Source: Thermanaerothrix solaris
Lineage (GTDB): Bacteria; Chloroflexota; Anaerolineae; Anaerolineales; Anaerolineaceae
Length of the DNA: 64,000 nt
NCBI RefSeq assembly: GCF_032334255.1
Contig: NZ_JAUHMF010000002.1
Coordinates: 620,001 to 684,000 of the forward strand
Direction of reading: 5' to 3'
In this document: positions 50,388 through 58,944 of the stretch, in pieces
How the letters are laid out: each line of letters opens with the position of its first letter
How positions within the stretch are numbered: position 1 is the stretch's first letter
Notes under the pieces: generated by a model
Databases searched by the model: none
Seen by the model: only the letters and a program-made list of their open reading frames with translations
What the model was told of the DNA's origin: nothing
Translations under genes and position numbers: made by a program

Positions 50388-52622
50388 TCATAAGGTCAGA
50401 TCTGGGGTTGGGGGAAGGGGGGATTTTGGCAGCAGGCGATAGATCTCAATCGGCTCTTGCTTGCCTCGCACGTGGTGCCGCCCCAGCGGTTGTAAGTTGA
50501 ATTCTCGCACTTGCTCGGCTAGCGCGGCATACGTGGTGTGGCTGACCAGGGCCCCACTGCCTTCGATCAAATCCCGCGTCAAGGCTTCAATGCGCTGAGC
50601 GGTGTTTACGGTATCGCCGATAATGGTATAGTGCAGGCGATCTCGCGCCCCCAGGCCGCCAGCGATCACACCACCGGTGTTGATCCCGATGCCGGTAACC
50701 AAAGGTGGATCACCCCGCGCAATACGGGCGGTATTAAGTGCTTCGAGCGCCAAGAGCATCCGCGCGGCGGCACGGCAGGCGGCCAGTGCGCTCTTTTTGG
50801 GACTGAGGATACGAGGCAGGATGCCAAAGAAGGCCAGCAGCGCGTCCCCATCGAATTTGTTAACCACACCGCCTTCTTCGACAATGATAGGCACAAGGCG
50901 GTCATAATATTCGTTCAACCAGGCCAGGACACGCGCCGGCTCAACGTGTTCCGAAAGGGTAGTGAAACCACGAATATCGGTCATCAAGACGGTGGCGATG
51001 GCTTCTTGACCTTCCAGGCGCAGGCTGCCGGAGGTGAAGGTTTGGCGCAACTGCTCCCGCACTTCGGGCGAGACGGTGCGACCAAGTAAGTCGCGGTAGA
51101 TGGAACCTTCCTGTAAACCTGCGACCATGGCGTTGAATGCATGCCCCAAGACCGCCAGTTCATCGTTCCCCGGTAAATTGACTTTGACTTCCAGGTTGCC
51201 CTGGGCGACCTGCGTCGAAGCCTGTACAAGTTGCACCAGGGGTTGGGTGATGCGGTTAGCCAGGTAAAACCCGATCAGAATCACCAGCAGGATGGCCGCG
51301 ATGACTAATCCCATCACCTGGAGGCGCGTGGCCTGACTGGCACGGATGACAAAGGCCTGAGGTAGGGCAATCCCGATCAGTCCCTGATCCTCCCCGCCAC
51401 GCGCCTCCCATGGGCGCAAAATTTCGCCGTAGGTCAGATTCCCTAAATTCAAGGTGCGGATCAGGGTCTGTTGATCCTGGTTGACCAGCACCTGGGCGAC
51501 TTGTTCCAGAGTTAACGGCTGGACCGAAGGGGCATCGAATAAGGTGGTGCTGAGGGGTTGGCCGTTGAAATCGTAAAAGGTGATTTCGCCGAAAAGGTCT
51601 TCGCGCATCTCGCGGGCCAGGGTAGGGATAGATTTGCCGACCACCACCGCGCCCACCCGTTGGTTGGCGGCGTTGTAAATCGGTCCGCTGACGAAGAAAT
51701 AGTGTCCCCAAGGGGTGACGAGGGTGCCGGCAAACTTATCGCCCTGGGCATCTACTACACCTTGCAAAACTTTCTGCACAAAGTTGGCCGGTTGGAAGGT
51801 GGGATCCTCGCGCACGGCCTGATACAGCCCTGCTGAGCTCCCTTCGGGTCGGTAAAGCACAAGCGTTGCCAGTCCTTGGGGATCAATCAGGGCGATGATT
51901 TGTTCATTGGTGTTGATTGCCAGGGGCAACAGGCGCAGGCGAAGTGTTTCGGCGTCTTGATTTTCTAACGCGGTGGCAATCCCTTCGCTATTGGCAACCA
52001 GGCGCAGCGTACCCAATAGTCGTTCTTCCTCGCCGACTAACCAATTTTGGGCTTGTTGGGCCACGCTAATCAATTGATTATAGAAACGTTCCTGCACCGA
52101 TTCAAAGACCACCCGGCTCACGATATAAGCGGCAGCCAGGGAGAACAGGAACGCCAGGACGAGGTAAGGAAGGACAATTTTCAGGCGCACCGGCATCCGT
52201 ATGCCGGTGTGCAGTTGAGTCTGAACAAGACGCGTTGAAGGCTGAGTGGCGGCCCCGACCCCTTCGGCGCGGCGCAGCGCCAGGGCAATCCAGCGGGGCG
52301 TGAAAGGGTGGCGAAGAAAGTTGTTTACACCAAATGCCCGTGCCTGCATCTCGCGCTGCAAGTCGGGGTAGCGACTGGTGAGAATAACGCGCACTTGTGG
52401 ATGTTGCTGGCGCAGGTAGCGCAGTGTTTCCAGCCATGCCTCGCCCGGAAGATGCAGATCTAGGAAAACCAAATCGGGGTTCAAAGTTGCCCACTGTGCG
52501 CGTACCTCGGTGGGTTGGGTACTTTCCCAAACCTGGTGGCCGCGGCTGCGCAGGTAGCGAATCAGCCCCTCACAGGTGCGGAGATCACTTTGCAGGAGCA
52601 GGATGCGCACACGCTTCTCCAA
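50388..52622 (-). CDS. Class III adenylate cyclase with N-terminal REC, sensor and HAMP domains
   Basis: Residues 1-123 are receiver-like with Asp55 in FLDLHLPG. The acidic pair is reduced to one Asp (QSD) and the conserved Lys position reads His105 (LRHPF). A membrane helix (about 148-172), an extracytoplasmic sensor domain, a second helix, and HAMP (about 430-490) follow. The cyclase domain has the metal Asps in TDIRGFTTLSE and KFDGDALLAFFG and the TVNTAQRIE region near the end. A membrane receptor making cAMP. Confidence 0.9.
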   Translation of the reverse strand: MEKRVRILLLQSDLRTCEGLIRYLRSRGHQVWESTQPTEVRAQWATLNPDLVFLDLHLPGEAWLETLRYLRQQHPQVRVILTSRYPDLQREMQARAFGVNNFLRHPFTPRWIALALRRAEGVGAATQPSTRLVQTQLHTGIRMPVRLKIVLPYLVLAFLFSLAAAYIVSRVVFESVQERFYNQLISVAQQAQNWLVGEEERLLGTLRLVANSEGIATALENQDAETLRLRLLPLAINTNEQIIALIDPQGLATLVLYRPEGSSAGLYQAVREDPTFQPANFVQKVLQGVVDAQGDKFAGTLVTPWGHYFFVSGPIYNAANQRVGAVVVGKSIPTLAREMREDLFGEITFYDFNGQPLSTTLFDAPSVQPLTLEQVAQVLVNQDQQTLIRTLNLGNLTYGEILRPWEARGGEDQGLIGIALPQAFVIRASQATRLQVMGLVIAAILLVILIGFYLANRITQPLVQLVQASTQVAQGNLEVKVNLPGNDELAVLGHAFNAMVAGLQEGSIYRDLLGRTVSPEVREQLRQTFTSGSLRLEGQEAIATVLMTDIRGFTTLSEHVEPARVLAWLNEYYDRLVPIIVEEGGVVNKFDGDALLAFFGILPRILSPKKSALAACRAAARMLLALEALNTARIARGDPPLVTGIGINTGGVIAGGLGARDRLHYTIIGDTVNTAQRIEALTRDLIEGSGALVSHTTYAALAEQVREFNLQPLGRHHVRGKQEPIEIYRLLPKSPLPPTPDLTL

Positions 52623-52635
52623 GAAAGGTAAGGGC

Positions 52636-54273
52636 TCAGGTCAGGTATTCGCGTAGGTGGCGGCTGCGGGTGGGGTGGCGCAGTTTGCGCAAGGCTTTGG
52701 CTTCGATTTGGCGAATGCGTTCTCGGGTCACATTGAAGTAGCGGCTGACCTCTTCCAGGGTGTGGTCTTTGCCGTCAATCAGCCCGAAGCGCAATTCCAA
52801 CACCTGGCGTTCACGTTCGGTCAGTGCACCAAGGGCGTTTTGCACCTGCTGGCGCAACATCTCACGCGCCGCAGCGTCCATCGGTTCCAGGGCTTCCTCG
52901 TCTTCGATGAAATCCCCTAACTGGCTGCTTTCCTCATCGCCGACCGGGCGTTCTAACGAGACCGGCTCCTCCGCCGATTGGAGAATGCGTTGCACCTTGG
53001 CCGTGGCGGCCTCCCAGCGCCGTTGTAGTTCAGGATCCAGGGGTTGATTGCGGGAGCGGGCCAGCAAGATGGCTTGGACGTCTTCTTCGCTGAGCAAACC
53101 CGACTCCAAAGCAAGTTCCTCGTAGGTCGGTTCGCGTCCCAATTGTTGCATTAAGGAACGCTGGACACGCAACAGGCGCGTAATGGCCTCAAAGAGGTGC
53201 ACGGGGATGCGGATGGTGCGCGCTTGTTCGGCAATATAACGGCTAATGGACTGACGAATCCACCAGGTAGCGTAGGTGCTAAACTTATAACCGCGGGTAG
53301 GATCGAATTTGGCCACTGCGCGCAGCAATCCCAGGTTGCCTTCCTGGATCAAATCGAGGAAGGAAACCCCTCGCCCCAGATAGCGCTTGGCAATGCTGAC
53401 CACGAGGCGCAAGTTGGCGCGAATCAGCACATTGTTGGCCTCTTCGGCGTGCTGGTGGATGTCCTCACGTTCTTTGCGCAATGCCTCTTCATCGTTCAGA
53501 TAAGGGGTGAAGAAAGCCAGTTCAGGTAGCTCCAGTTCTGTTTCCGTCCATTGGGTTAACGCCTGGGCGGCAGCTTCGGGCAGGAGGTAAAGGTCGAGGA
53601 AGAGGTTGAAAACGTTCCGCACCAGTCCGTCCCAGAACGTGTCGTGCCCCCAAGGACCGCTATCCATATACGAACGGACGTATGAGGGGGACTTGCTCTG
53701 CCAGGTCTGGCGTAAAAGGCGTGCTTCGGCCAGCACAAGTTGCAAATCAGGAGGAGCAGTGTGTTCCAGGCGCGCTGCGTCCTGCTTGACCCGTTCCCAT
53801 GAGGTGAGCAGGTCTTCACACACGGCCAGGAATAACGCTTTATAACGTCCGTTGCCATTGCCCCGTGAGTCAATGTGCTTTTGCAGAGCATCCAGGCGGC
53901 GATCCGCCTCAATACAGGCCGCCAGGCGGAATTCACTGTCTGCATCCAACAGGCTGATCTGCCCGATTTCACGCAGGTAAAGCCGCACCGGGTCTTCGGA
54001 GAGCTCGGCTGCCAGGGCCGGGTCTTCTAAAATCTCCAGCGGATCTTCGAGCGCCAGATCAGACCAGTCCTCGCTGGAGGGTGCGGCGACGGGTTCTTCC
54101 AATTCCGCAGTGAGACCTTCTTCTTCGCCTTCGGCGAGGGTCTCAGGCAAGTCGGACTCGTCTCGTGGGGCGATGTGCCGAGGTGAAGGCGTGCCGGCAG
54201 CGGACTTGCGCGTACCTTTGGCCTTGGTGATCTTGTTTTCCGATTCGGGGGATGCCTTCTTTGTGCGTGGCAT
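52636..54273 (-). CDS. rpoD: Primary RNA polymerase sigma factor
   Basis: After an acidic, Pro/Ser-rich N-terminus comes region 1.2 (DPVRLYLREIGQISLL), a non-conserved middle (about 120-250), region 2 (RLVVSIAKRYLGRGVSFLDLIQEGNLGLLRAVAKFDPTRGYKFSTYATWWIRQSISRYI), region 3 and region 4 (LEEVSRYFNVTRERIRQIEAKALRKLRHP). 545 residues. The ATG at 54273 (MPRTKK) is preferred over one four codons earlier. The next gene on the strand after dnaA, separated by a terminator. Confidence 0.94.
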   Translation of the reverse strand: MPRTKKASPESENKITKAKGTRKSAAGTPSPRHIAPRDESDLPETLAEGEEEGLTAELEEPVAAPSSEDWSDLALEDPLEILEDPALAAELSEDPVRLYLREIGQISLLDADSEFRLAACIEADRRLDALQKHIDSRGNGNGRYKALFLAVCEDLLTSWERVKQDAARLEHTAPPDLQLVLAEARLLRQTWQSKSPSYVRSYMDSGPWGHDTFWDGLVRNVFNLFLDLYLLPEAAAQALTQWTETELELPELAFFTPYLNDEEALRKEREDIHQHAEEANNVLIRANLRLVVSIAKRYLGRGVSFLDLIQEGNLGLLRAVAKFDPTRGYKFSTYATWWIRQSISRYIAEQARTIRIPVHLFEAITRLLRVQRSLMQQLGREPTYEELALESGLLSEEDVQAILLARSRNQPLDPELQRRWEAATAKVQRILQSAEEPVSLERPVGDEESSQLGDFIEDEEALEPMDAAAREMLRQQVQNALGALTERERQVLELRFGLIDGKDHTLEEVSRYFNVTRERIRQIEAKALRKLRHPTRSRHLREYLT

Positions 54274-54305
54274 GTTTAAAATCATACCATGAGGCTATAA
54301 ATTGA

Positions 54306-54340
54306 GCAAAAGAAAACCCGCCCCAATTTTGCGGGCGGGT
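54306..54340 (-). terminator. Intrinsic terminator after dnaA
   Basis: ACCCGCCC (54316-54323) pairs with GGGCGGGT (54333-54340). On the minus strand TTTTCTTTTG follows (54315-54306). It lies between the dnaA stop (54367) and the rpoD start, so rpoD needs its own promoter. Confidence 0.75.
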
Positions 54341-54366
54341 GCCATGGCCAGGTGGAACGTGCACGT

Positions 54367-55710
54367 TCACGCGGCAACGCTGCGCCCGTAGAGCGCCTCG
54401 CGCACCTGGGAGACGCGACGCCGCAGATGGTCATCGCGTTCGATCATATCGGCCACTTTTTCGCAGGCATAAAGGACGGTGGTGTGATCACGCCCTCCCA
54501 ACACTTCACCGATTTGAGGTAGGGAGACGTTGGCTTCCTCGCGCAGCAAGTACATTGCGACCTGGCGCGGAAGGGCTACCTCTCGCGAGCGTTCCCGGCC
54601 GAGCAAGCGTTCGCGAGGGATACCGAACACCTGAGCGACGGCGTTCACCACCTGAGCCGGTTCAACGCGGCTGCGTTGAGGAATGAGATCGGCGAGGGCA
54701 ATGTCCACCAGGGCTGGGGTCAGCGGGCGCCCACTCAAATCTGCGTAAGCCAGCACGCGGGTCAACGCCCCTTCCAGTTCGCGGATGTTAGATTGGATTT
54801 GACGCGCGATGGCATAAAGGATTTCGACAGGCACATCCCGCCCGGCGCGTTCGGCCTTGGAGCGTAGAATGGCGATGCGCGTTTCCAGGTCGGGTGGTTG
54901 AATATCCACGGTAAGCCCCCACTCAAAGCGGGAACGCAGGCGCTCTTCTAGCGTCATCATGGCTTTAGGTGGGCGGTCTGAGGAGATCACCAGTTGCTTT
55001 TCCTGGCCATAGAGGGTGTTGAAGGTGTGGAAAAATTCTTCCTGGGTTGATTCCTTGCTGGCAATAAATTGGATATCGTCAATCAAAAGCACATCAATGT
55101 TGCGGTAGCGTTCGCGGAAAGCGGTGGTGGTGTGGGTGCGAATGGCGTTGATGAGGTCATTGGTGAATTCTTCGGCGGAGACATAGAGAACGTGCAAACC
55201 GCGCTCCAGGGTGGCATTGCCGATGGCGTGGAGCAGGTGGGTCTTGCCTAATCCGACCCCGCCGTAAATGAAAAGGGGATTATAGGCGCGAGCGGGGTTC
55301 TCAGCAACAGCCTGTGATGCGGCATGGGCAAGGCGATTGCTGGCGCCAACGACGAAATTTTCAAAGCGGTAGCGCGGGATCACGGTACGCGGTTGTGCGG
55401 AGTCATTGCGTCCGTTGGAGGGCAGGAAGGTTGGAACATCGGGCGAGGGGTTCAGCGGGGCTTCTTTGTGCCAGACGATAAACTCCACCTGCTGAGGTGA
55501 GCCCATCAGTCCGCTCAAAAGGCGGGTAACCGTACCGGATAGGCGACTTTCTAGCCAATCGCGGGCGTAGGCATTGCGTACCCCGATGGTAAAACACCCT
55601 TCCTTCCAACCGACCAATTCTGCATTTTTCACCCAGGTATCGAACGCGGCTTTGGACATTTCCATTTGCAGTTGGCCCAAGACGACCTGCCAGGCATGTT
55701 CAGCGTCCAT
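54367..55710 (-). CDS. dnaA: Chromosomal replication initiator protein
   Basis: Binds DnaA boxes and opens oriC. N-terminal domain I, a short linker, then the AAA+ core: YGGVGLGKTHLLHAIGN (Walker A), LLIDDIQFI (Walker B), SDRPPK and RLRSRFEWGL. The C-terminal DNA-binding domain has LPRQVAMYLLREEANVSLPQIGEVLGGRDHTTVLYACEKV. The ATG at 55710 (MDAEHAW) has GGAGGAG upstream. An earlier in-frame ATG lacks it. dnaN does not follow, which is unlike many bacteria. Confidence 0.95.
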   Translation of the reverse strand: MDAEHAWQVVLGQLQMEMSKAAFDTWVKNAELVGWKEGCFTIGVRNAYARDWLESRLSGTVTRLLSGLMGSPQQVEFIVWHKEAPLNPSPDVPTFLPSNGRNDSAQPRTVIPRYRFENFVVGASNRLAHAASQAVAENPARAYNPLFIYGGVGLGKTHLLHAIGNATLERGLHVLYVSAEEFTNDLINAIRTHTTTAFRERYRNIDVLLIDDIQFIASKESTQEEFFHTFNTLYGQEKQLVISSDRPPKAMMTLEERLRSRFEWGLTVDIQPPDLETRIAILRSKAERAGRDVPVEILYAIARQIQSNIRELEGALTRVLAYADLSGRPLTPALVDIALADLIPQRSRVEPAQVVNAVAQVFGIPRERLLGRERSREVALPRQVAMYLLREEANVSLPQIGEVLGGRDHTTVLYACEKVADMIERDDHLRRRVSQVREALYGRSVAA

Positions 55711-56202
55711 GGTTTCTCCTCCACTCCGCATAGGATTCGTACACCCCGCCGCGGCGCAATAGCCAAGATGACCCCCTGCAACTTGCAGAGGGTTTACCCA
55801 AAGCAGTTTTCGTTTGGGTGTTGACCAGGAAAAGGGGGACAGGTGTCCGCCCTGAATGATCGGTGCGTGAATTATTCTAGCAAATCTGACCCTGACTCAC
55901 AAGTCGGAAAACCTACGCTGACCTAAAAAATTGGCGATCTTTAAAGTCGAGCCACCTTAAAGAGTCTTGGGTAAAATTGCGGCATTTGAGTGGAATATAG
56001 AAACATTTGTTCTTGCCATGCTTCCTTGGATCCTATACATATACCCCCATATATAGGGGGTGAATAATCATTGGGGGCATCCTAACCAGGAAATCAAAAG
56101 ATTCTCATAGTCTTGGGTAGGGCTTGGTGCATGCGTTAAGGCCGGCGTGGTGAATCAGCATTGAGGAAAGTTTTTTAAGGTTTATGGGGAAGCCTGTCAC
56201 CC
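55711..56202. other. Intergenic region upstream of dnaA
   Basis: About 490 bases with no gene. I see no copy of TTATCCACA or a near variant on either strand, so no oriC can be called. A hairpin ACCCAAA/TTTGGGT (55796-55819) lies near the dnaA promoter region. A dyad ACCCCC (56043-56048) / GGGGGT (56056-56061) flanks ATATATA. The middle part is AT-rich and contains no recognisable RNA gene. Confidence 0.5.
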
Positions 56203-56261
56203 TTGACACGATAGGTGGTTTGTCATATAGTTCGATTATCGAATAATTAGAGATTCGAATC
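56203..56261 (+). promoter_or_regulatory. MarR operon promoter with two palindromic operators
   Basis: TTGACA (56203-56208) and TATAGT (56226-56231) are 17 bases apart. TTCGATTATCGAA (56231-56243) is a perfect 13-bp palindrome starting at the last base of the -10. GATTCGAATC (56252-56261) is a second perfect palindrome ending at the base before the ATG. Both share a TTCGA half-site, so they are likely MarR sites. Confidence 0.7.
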
Positions 56262-56738
56262 ATGAACGAAGATCTTGATGCGTGTGTACAAGATGTTTTA
56301 GAGGTGGTGATGGGGGTAAGCCGCACCATTCGCAGCCAGATGCGCCGTCACCGCGATCCGCGCATGAGCGTGCCGCAGTTTCGGGCGCTGATCTTCATTC
56401 GCCGCCAGGCCACTGCCACGGCCTCAGAATTGGCCGAGCATCTAGGGCTGACGCGCTCGAGCACCACCACCCTCGTGGACAACCTGGTACGTATGGGATG
56501 GGTGGAGCGAACCGGAGATGACCAGGATCGTCGCCGTGTGCGTCTGCGCCTGACAGCAGCGGGTGAGGCGATCCTAGAATCTGCTCAGGCTCAAACCCAG
56601 GCCCATTTCCGGGCGCTGTTGGCCGGGCTCTCTCCTACTGAACGGGAATGCGTGAGTCAGGCCATGTACATCCTGCGTTGTCATATATTGGAGCGAACTC
56701 CAAGCGAAGGATCATCTCAAGAAAGGTCGGAACAATGA
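56262..56738 (+). CDS. MarR-family transcriptional regulator
   Basis: A dimeric winged-helix repressor: SVPQFRALIFIRRQATATASELAEHLGLTRSSTTTLVDNLVRMGWVERTGDDQDRRRVRLRLTAAGE is the whole DNA-binding core with its wing. Ligand unknown. It is the first gene of an operon with an ABC-2 exporter, so it probably senses the exported compound. The next gene starts in its stop codon (ATGA). No good Shine-Dalgarno lies before the ATG. Confidence 0.93.
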   Translation: MNEDLDACVQDVLEVVMGVSRTIRSQMRRHRDPRMSVPQFRALIFIRRQATATASELAEHLGLTRSSTTTLVDNLVRMGWVERTGDDQDRRRVRLRLTAAGEAILESAQAQTQAHFRALLAGLSPTERECVSQAMYILRCHILERTPSEGSSQERSEQ

Positions 56739-57532
56739 TCTTACAAACCAGCAACCTTACCCGACGTTATGGCTCATTAGTTGCCGTAGATCATCTGAAT
56801 CTGTCTCTGCAAGAGGGAGAGGTATTCGGCTTGCTGGGGCCTAACGGTGCCGGAAAGTCCACTACCTTGAAAATGCTTACCACGTTGCTTCCACCAAGTG
56901 AAGGCAGTGCAATAGTGGCCGGCTTTGATATCCGTCATCAAGCTGCCCAGGTGCGCCGGGTAATCGGTTATGTGCCCCAGTTGATCTCGGCCGATGGGGC
57001 GTTAAGCGGTTATGAGAACCTGTTGATTGCAGCCAAACTTTACGACATTCCACGAACAGAGCGCGACCAACGGATTGCCGCAGCGTTGGACTTCATGGGG
57101 CTGAGTGACGTGGCGCATCGTCTGGTGCGAGAATATTCCGGCGGGATGATTCGGCGCCTGGAGATTGCCCAGGCTATCCTTCACCGCCCGCGCGTCCTTT
57201 TCCTGGACGAACCCACGGTTGGTCTTGATCCGGTAGCACGTCATCTGGTATGGGATTACATCCGCCAAATTCGCCAAAATCTGGGCACAACGATTCTACT
57301 GACCACCCACCTAATGGATGAGGCAGATCTCTTATGTGACCGGGTCGGTATTATGCACCTGGGACGCCTGGTTGCCTGTGATGCACCGCAAGCCCTCAAG
57401 GTGGCGATTGGAAAACCCGAGGCTACCTTAGACGAGGTTTTTATCCACTTTACCGGCAATCAACTTCAAACGACTATGGGAGGTTACCGTGAAACCGCTC
57501 GAACCCGGCGTGTCGCCCGCCGTCTTGGCTAG
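56735..57532 (+). CDS. ABC-2-type exporter ATPase (DrrA-like)
   Basis: Walker A is GPNGAGKST, the Q-loop VPQ, the signature YSGGMIRRLEIAQAIL, Walker B LFLDEPTVGLD and the H-loop LTTHLMDEADLL. The C-terminus ends in an EATLDEVFIHFTGNQ segment typical of drug-resistance-type subunits (DrrA). The ATG at 56735 overlaps the marR stop as ATGA. Earlier in-frame starts lie inside marR. Confidence 0.93.
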   Translation: MILQTSNLTRRYGSLVAVDHLNLSLQEGEVFGLLGPNGAGKSTTLKMLTTLLPPSEGSAIVAGFDIRHQAAQVRRVIGYVPQLISADGALSGYENLLIAAKLYDIPRTERDQRIAAALDFMGLSDVAHRLVREYSGGMIRRLEIAQAILHRPRVLFLDEPTVGLDPVARHLVWDYIRQIRQNLGTTILLTTHLMDEADLLCDRVGIMHLGRLVACDAPQALKVAIGKPEATLDEVFIHFTGNQLQTTMGGYRETARTRRVARRLG

Positions 57533-58352
57533 ACCTTCTCCCTCGCCTTCGGCCCGGCAGGCTTGGCAGCCCTGGGCGATGCTACGCGAGATGGTTGTTA
57601 AAACCTGGGTCATTGCGGAATTAGAAGCGCGCAAATTGCGCCATGATCCTACTGAACTCTTTACCCGTGCAGTACAGCCGGCGCTGTGGCTGCTCATCTT
57701 CGGGCAGGTATTTGCCCGTGTGCGCGCGATCCCGACCGGGAATCTTTCCTACCTGGATTTTATGGCGCCGGGCATTCTGGCCCAGAGCGTTTTGTTTATC
57801 GCCATCTTCTACGGCATTTCAGTGATTTGGGAACGCGATTTAGGCGTATTGCATAAAATTATGGCCAGCCCGGCACCACGTGCGGCGTTGGTCAGCGGTA
57901 AAGCCCTTTCGGCGGGCATCCGTGGCCTGACCCAAGCGGTGATCATTTATGCCCTGGCGGCGTTGTTGGGGGTGGACTTAAACTGGCAACCCCAGGCGTT
58001 ATTAGGAGTAGTGGTGGCGGTGATCCTCGGCGCGGCCAATTTCTCTCTCTTCTCGCTCATCATTGCCTGCCTGGTCAAGACCCGTGAGCGCTTTATGGGG
58101 ATTGGGCAGGTGCTTACCATGCCACTCTTTTTTGCCAGTAATGCCATTTACCCCCTTGCCATCATGCCGTCTTGGTTGCAGGTATTGGCTAAAATTAACC
58201 CTCTCACCTACATTGTGGATGCCCTGCGCGCTCTGATGATCACAGGTGCTACCCCTGGTTTTCCTTTGGGGCTGGATTTCGCGATCATGAGTCTGACCAC
58301 GCTCATCCTGGTGGCTGTGGCGGCACGGCTCTACCCGCGTGTCATCGTTTAG
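57489..58352 (+). CDS. ABC-2-type exporter permease (DrrB-like)
   Basis: Six membrane segments with a cytoplasmic N-terminal tail. RKLRHDPTELFTRAVQPALWLLIFGQVFARV begins the core, WERDLGVLHKIMASPAPRAALVSGKALSAG is the typical ABC-2 coupling region, and FASNAIYPLAIMPSWLQVLAKINPLTYIVDALR is the late signature. GTG start with GGAGG five bases upstream, overlapping the ATPase gene by 44 bases. Exports a drug or lipid. Ends four bases inside the convergent feoA gene. Confidence 0.92.
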   Translation: MKPLEPGVSPAVLARPSPSPSARQAWQPWAMLREMVVKTWVIAELEARKLRHDPTELFTRAVQPALWLLIFGQVFARVRAIPTGNLSYLDFMAPGILAQSVLFIAIFYGISVIWERDLGVLHKIMASPAPRAALVSGKALSAGIRGLTQAVIIYALAALLGVDLNWQPQALLGVVVAVILGAANFSLFSLIIACLVKTRERFMGIGQVLTMPLFFASNAIYPLAIMPSWLQVLAKINPLTYIVDALRALMITGATPGFPLGLDFAIMSLTTLILVAVAARLYPRVIV

Positions 58353-58699
58353 GACGAGAGGCGTTCGTTCGGGTTGGCCGACCCATTCTCTCCCGCGATG
58401 CCCACTAAAATACATCGCGCAATCTGTGGCTCAAAGGCTAACTCCGTATGTTCGACCTGGATGATGGTGACCGGACGTTGGGCAAGCACGCGCACGGTTC
58501 GCCCGGGCATCACACCATAGGCTTGTAGATAGTGTTGATAATCCAGGGGCAACGCCTCGAAGCCCAGGATGGTTACCTCCTGACCCGGTGACACGTGCCA
58601 CAACGTTGGTCGAAGGGGATGTTTGCCCTGTCCGTGACGGTAGCGGGCGCGGTGGAAGCGGAGGTGAGGAATAAGCATGGGGCGCAATCTCCTTTTCAT
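58349..58699 (-). CDS. feoA: FeoA-domain protein of the ferrous iron system
   Basis: The SH3-like FeoA domain is in the second two-thirds: LRPTLWHVSPGQEVTILGFEALPLDYQHYLQAYGVMPGRTVRVLAQRPVTIIQVEHTELAFEPQIARCILV. At 116 residues it has about 35 residues before the domain, of basic and His-rich character, beyond the usual ~75. The ATG overlaps the stop of the Cys-rich gene (ATGA). It is thought to regulate FeoB. Confidence 0.88.
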   Translation of the reverse strand: MKRRLRPMLIPHLRFHRARYRHGQGKHPLRPTLWHVSPGQEVTILGFEALPLDYQHYLQAYGVMPGRTVRVLAQRPVTIIQVEHTELAFEPQIARCILVGIAGENGSANPNERLSS

Positions 58700-58944
58700 G
58701 AAGTCTTATCCTTAGAAGGGGTCTGCGGGCGCTTTAGCAAGCGCTCGGCCCAACGGGCCCAGCGTGACGTTTGGGGATTGATCACGCTGGTGCCGCAATT
58801 CGGGCAACACGCCATTTGACATCCAGCATGCAGAGGGCATTGTGCGCATGCAGGGCGTTCCCCGGCCGTGAAGCGGGTGCCGCACACCGGGCATGTCAGC
58901 CAGGTCTCTTCGGTGAGCTGTGGGGCGGGAAGAGGATCAGCCAT
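58696..58944 (-). CDS. Small Cys-rich protein of the feo operon
   Basis: 82 residues with zinc-ribbon or metal-site Cys patterns: CPVCG, CAQCPLHAGCQMACCPNCG, ten Cys in all within about 40 residues. The first and last CxxC pairs resemble a rubredoxin-like knuckle. Such Cys-rich proteins are commonly found in feo operons in place of FeoC, with unknown function. It overlaps feoB by eight bases and feoA by four. Confidence 0.82.
   Translation of the reverse strand: MADPLPAPQLTEETWLTCPVCGTRFTAGERPACAQCPLHAGCQMACCPNCGTSVINPQTSRWARWAERLLKRPQTPSKDKTS

Noticed and set aside
55711..56202. Replication origin next to dnaA
   Set aside because: No TTATCCACA-type box on either strand. Position beside dnaA alone is not enough.
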